In this document: in pieces, positions 63,219 to 64,000 of the stretch
How positions within the stretch are numbered: the stretch's first letter is position 1
Layout of the letters: each line of letters opens with the position of its first letter
Source: Archaeoglobus sp. JdFR-24
GTDB taxonomy: Archaea; Halobacteriota; Archaeoglobi; Archaeoglobales; Archaeoglobaceae
NCBI GenBank assembly: GCA_002011215.1
Contig: MTML01000082.1
Coordinates: 1 to 64,000, forward strand
Reading direction: 5' to 3'
Length of the DNA stretch: 64,000 nt
Notes under the pieces: model-generated
What the model was told of the DNA's origin: nothing
Database searches by the model: none
Seen by the model: only the letters and a program-made list of their open reading frames with translations
Translations under genes and position numbers: made by a program

Positions 63219-64000
63219 TCATCTTTCCTTTTTTCTCGAAAGGGTAGAAAGATAAGCCAGATAGGCATCCAGCTGAATCCTTTCATTCGACCCTTCAGTA
63301 AGCCTGAAATCAATCTCACCAAGTTTATCAACGAGAACGACCTTTAATCTTTCATCAAGATTCGATGAAATAATTTCGCGGAACAACTGATTTACGACAT
63401 CCTCTCCGGACATGCCATATTCTATCAGAATTTTTTCCAGAGTTTCACGGGCTTCAAGAAAGTTTCCACTCAATGCAAGCTCAAGAATGCTCTTTAGCTC
63501 TTCAGGACGGGCGGTAGCGGTTATCTGGAATATCGCTTCTGCGTCAACAACCTCACCGAAAGTTGCAGCTCCCTGCAGGGCATTAATGGCCTTTCTGAAA
63601 TCACCATCAGAAACATAAATGAGTGCATCAAGCCCTTCTTCGGTTATATTTATCTTCTCAAGTTCGCATATCTCAAGCAGCTTCTTTTTCATCGCTTCTC
63701 TGGAAATTGGTCTGAACTTGAACACAGCACATCTGCTCTGAATCGGTTCAATTATTCGGCTCACGTAATTGCAGCTTAAAATGAAACGACAGATCTTGGA
63801 ATACATCTCCATGGTTCTCCTCAAAGCAGCCTGTGCATCGGGTGTGAGAGCATCAGCCTCATCCAGGAATATTATTTTGAAGGGTGCATCCCCAATTGGA
63901 GCGGTTCTTGCGAATTCCTTTATCTTATGTCTCACAACGTCAATCCCTCGTTCATCGCTCGCGTTCATCTCTATAAAATTATCTCTCCACCTGTCACCAA
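63219..64000 (-). CDS. rfcS: Replication factor C small subunit (5' end outside window)
   Basis: The coding region enters from beyond the right edge; the visible part begins GDRWRDNFIEMNASDERGID, typical of archaeal RfcS. Walker B is IIFLDEADALTPDAQAALRR, then the SRC motif IEPIQSRCAVFKF. The AAA+ lid and the collar domain follow. RfcS with RfcL loads the PCNA clamp. The P-loop is outside the window. Confidence 0.95.
   Translation of the reverse strand, partial: GDRWRDNFIEMNASDERGIDVVRHKIKEFARTAPIGDAPFKIIFLDEADALTPDAQAALRRTMEMYSKICRFILSCNYVSRIIEPIQSRCAVFKFRPISREAMKKKLLEICELEKINITEEGLDALIYVSDGDFRKAINALQGAATFGEVVDAEAIFQITATARPEELKSILELALSGNFLEARETLEKILIEYGMSGEDVVNQLFREIISSNLDERLKVVLVDKLGEIDFRLTEGSNERIQLDAYLAYLSTLSRKKER

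Overview
This window reads as a chromosomal piece of a hyperthermophilic euryarchaeon of the order Archaeoglobales (Archaeoglobus/Ferroglobus/Geoglobus type). The information-processing genes are archaeal: family D polymerase small subunit, RFC small subunit, XPB with its partner nuclease Bax1, ribosomal protein S3Ae, and a tRNA-Ser with a small bulge-helix-bulge intron. Several genes are typical of Archaeoglobus: a lysine-less IscS paired with IscU, a form III RuBisCO, a GlcD-type FAD dehydrogenase, a Sir2 deacetylase and a macrodomain protein. A CuA-cupredoxin/NosR-like membrane protein and a CcmF/CcmH cytochrome c assembly set suggest anaerobic respiration with high-potential acceptors. A Ferroglobus-like nitrate or N2O respirer would fit, but this cannot be proven here.

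Layout. 0-7.9 kb: electron transfer and cytochrome c maturation (YHS fragment, two CuA-like cupredoxin proteins, an MFS permease, ccmH-ccmF-ccmH), then a BlaR1/BlaI-like peptidase-repressor pair. 8-12.8 kb: sulfur trafficking. One operon is tusA-dsrE-iscS-iscU; the other is a siroheme reductase with its own tusA-dsrE. 13-20 kb: CO dehydrogenase with a Bat-type regulator, glutaredoxin and ferredoxin:thioredoxin reductase, a DEAD-box helicase, ferritin-like proteins and rubrerythrin. 20.5-44.4 kb: mostly housekeeping. It includes HEAT protein, Bax1-XPB, FAD dehydrogenase, MoaC, a cobalamin/iron ABC transporter, a ClC channel, PolD DP1, signal peptidase, a split LysO exporter, thioredoxin, GlmM, RuBisCO, S3Ae, Sir2, a ThiF-like E1 and a DUF362 ferredoxin.

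44.6-48 kb, beside the tRNA-Ser gene, is a decayed defence island. It holds remnants of a type I restriction system (HsdR and HsdS pieces), an EVE-domain pseudogene, broken VapC/HEPN toxins and still-intact VapB/MNT antitoxins. 48.2-49.3 kb holds a 58-residue Cys-containing ORF tightly coupled to a radical SAM enzyme, a RiPP-like arrangement.

50.4-58.6 kb is the most novel part. One strand carries a beta-CASP RNase J-like nuclease, a minimal FtsZ-like NTPase domain, a stand-alone CARF protein, a PIN-domain protein and a HAD phosphatase. The other strand carries a Csa3-like CARF-winged-helix regulator, followed by a thrombospondin-3/transglutaminase surface protein and RmuC. Three of these transcription units start with nearly the same leaderless promoter (TTTAAGTAT plus AATY repeats at fixed spacing), which suggests one regulon. 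No CRISPR array or cas effector genes are visible.

58.8-62.3 kb is decayed again (methyltransferase, MFS exporter and radical SAM/SPASM remnants). The window ends with an enoyl-CoA hydratase and the RFC small subunit. Short perfect tandem duplications (10-26 bp) recur through the intergenic DNA and are a notable feature of this genome.
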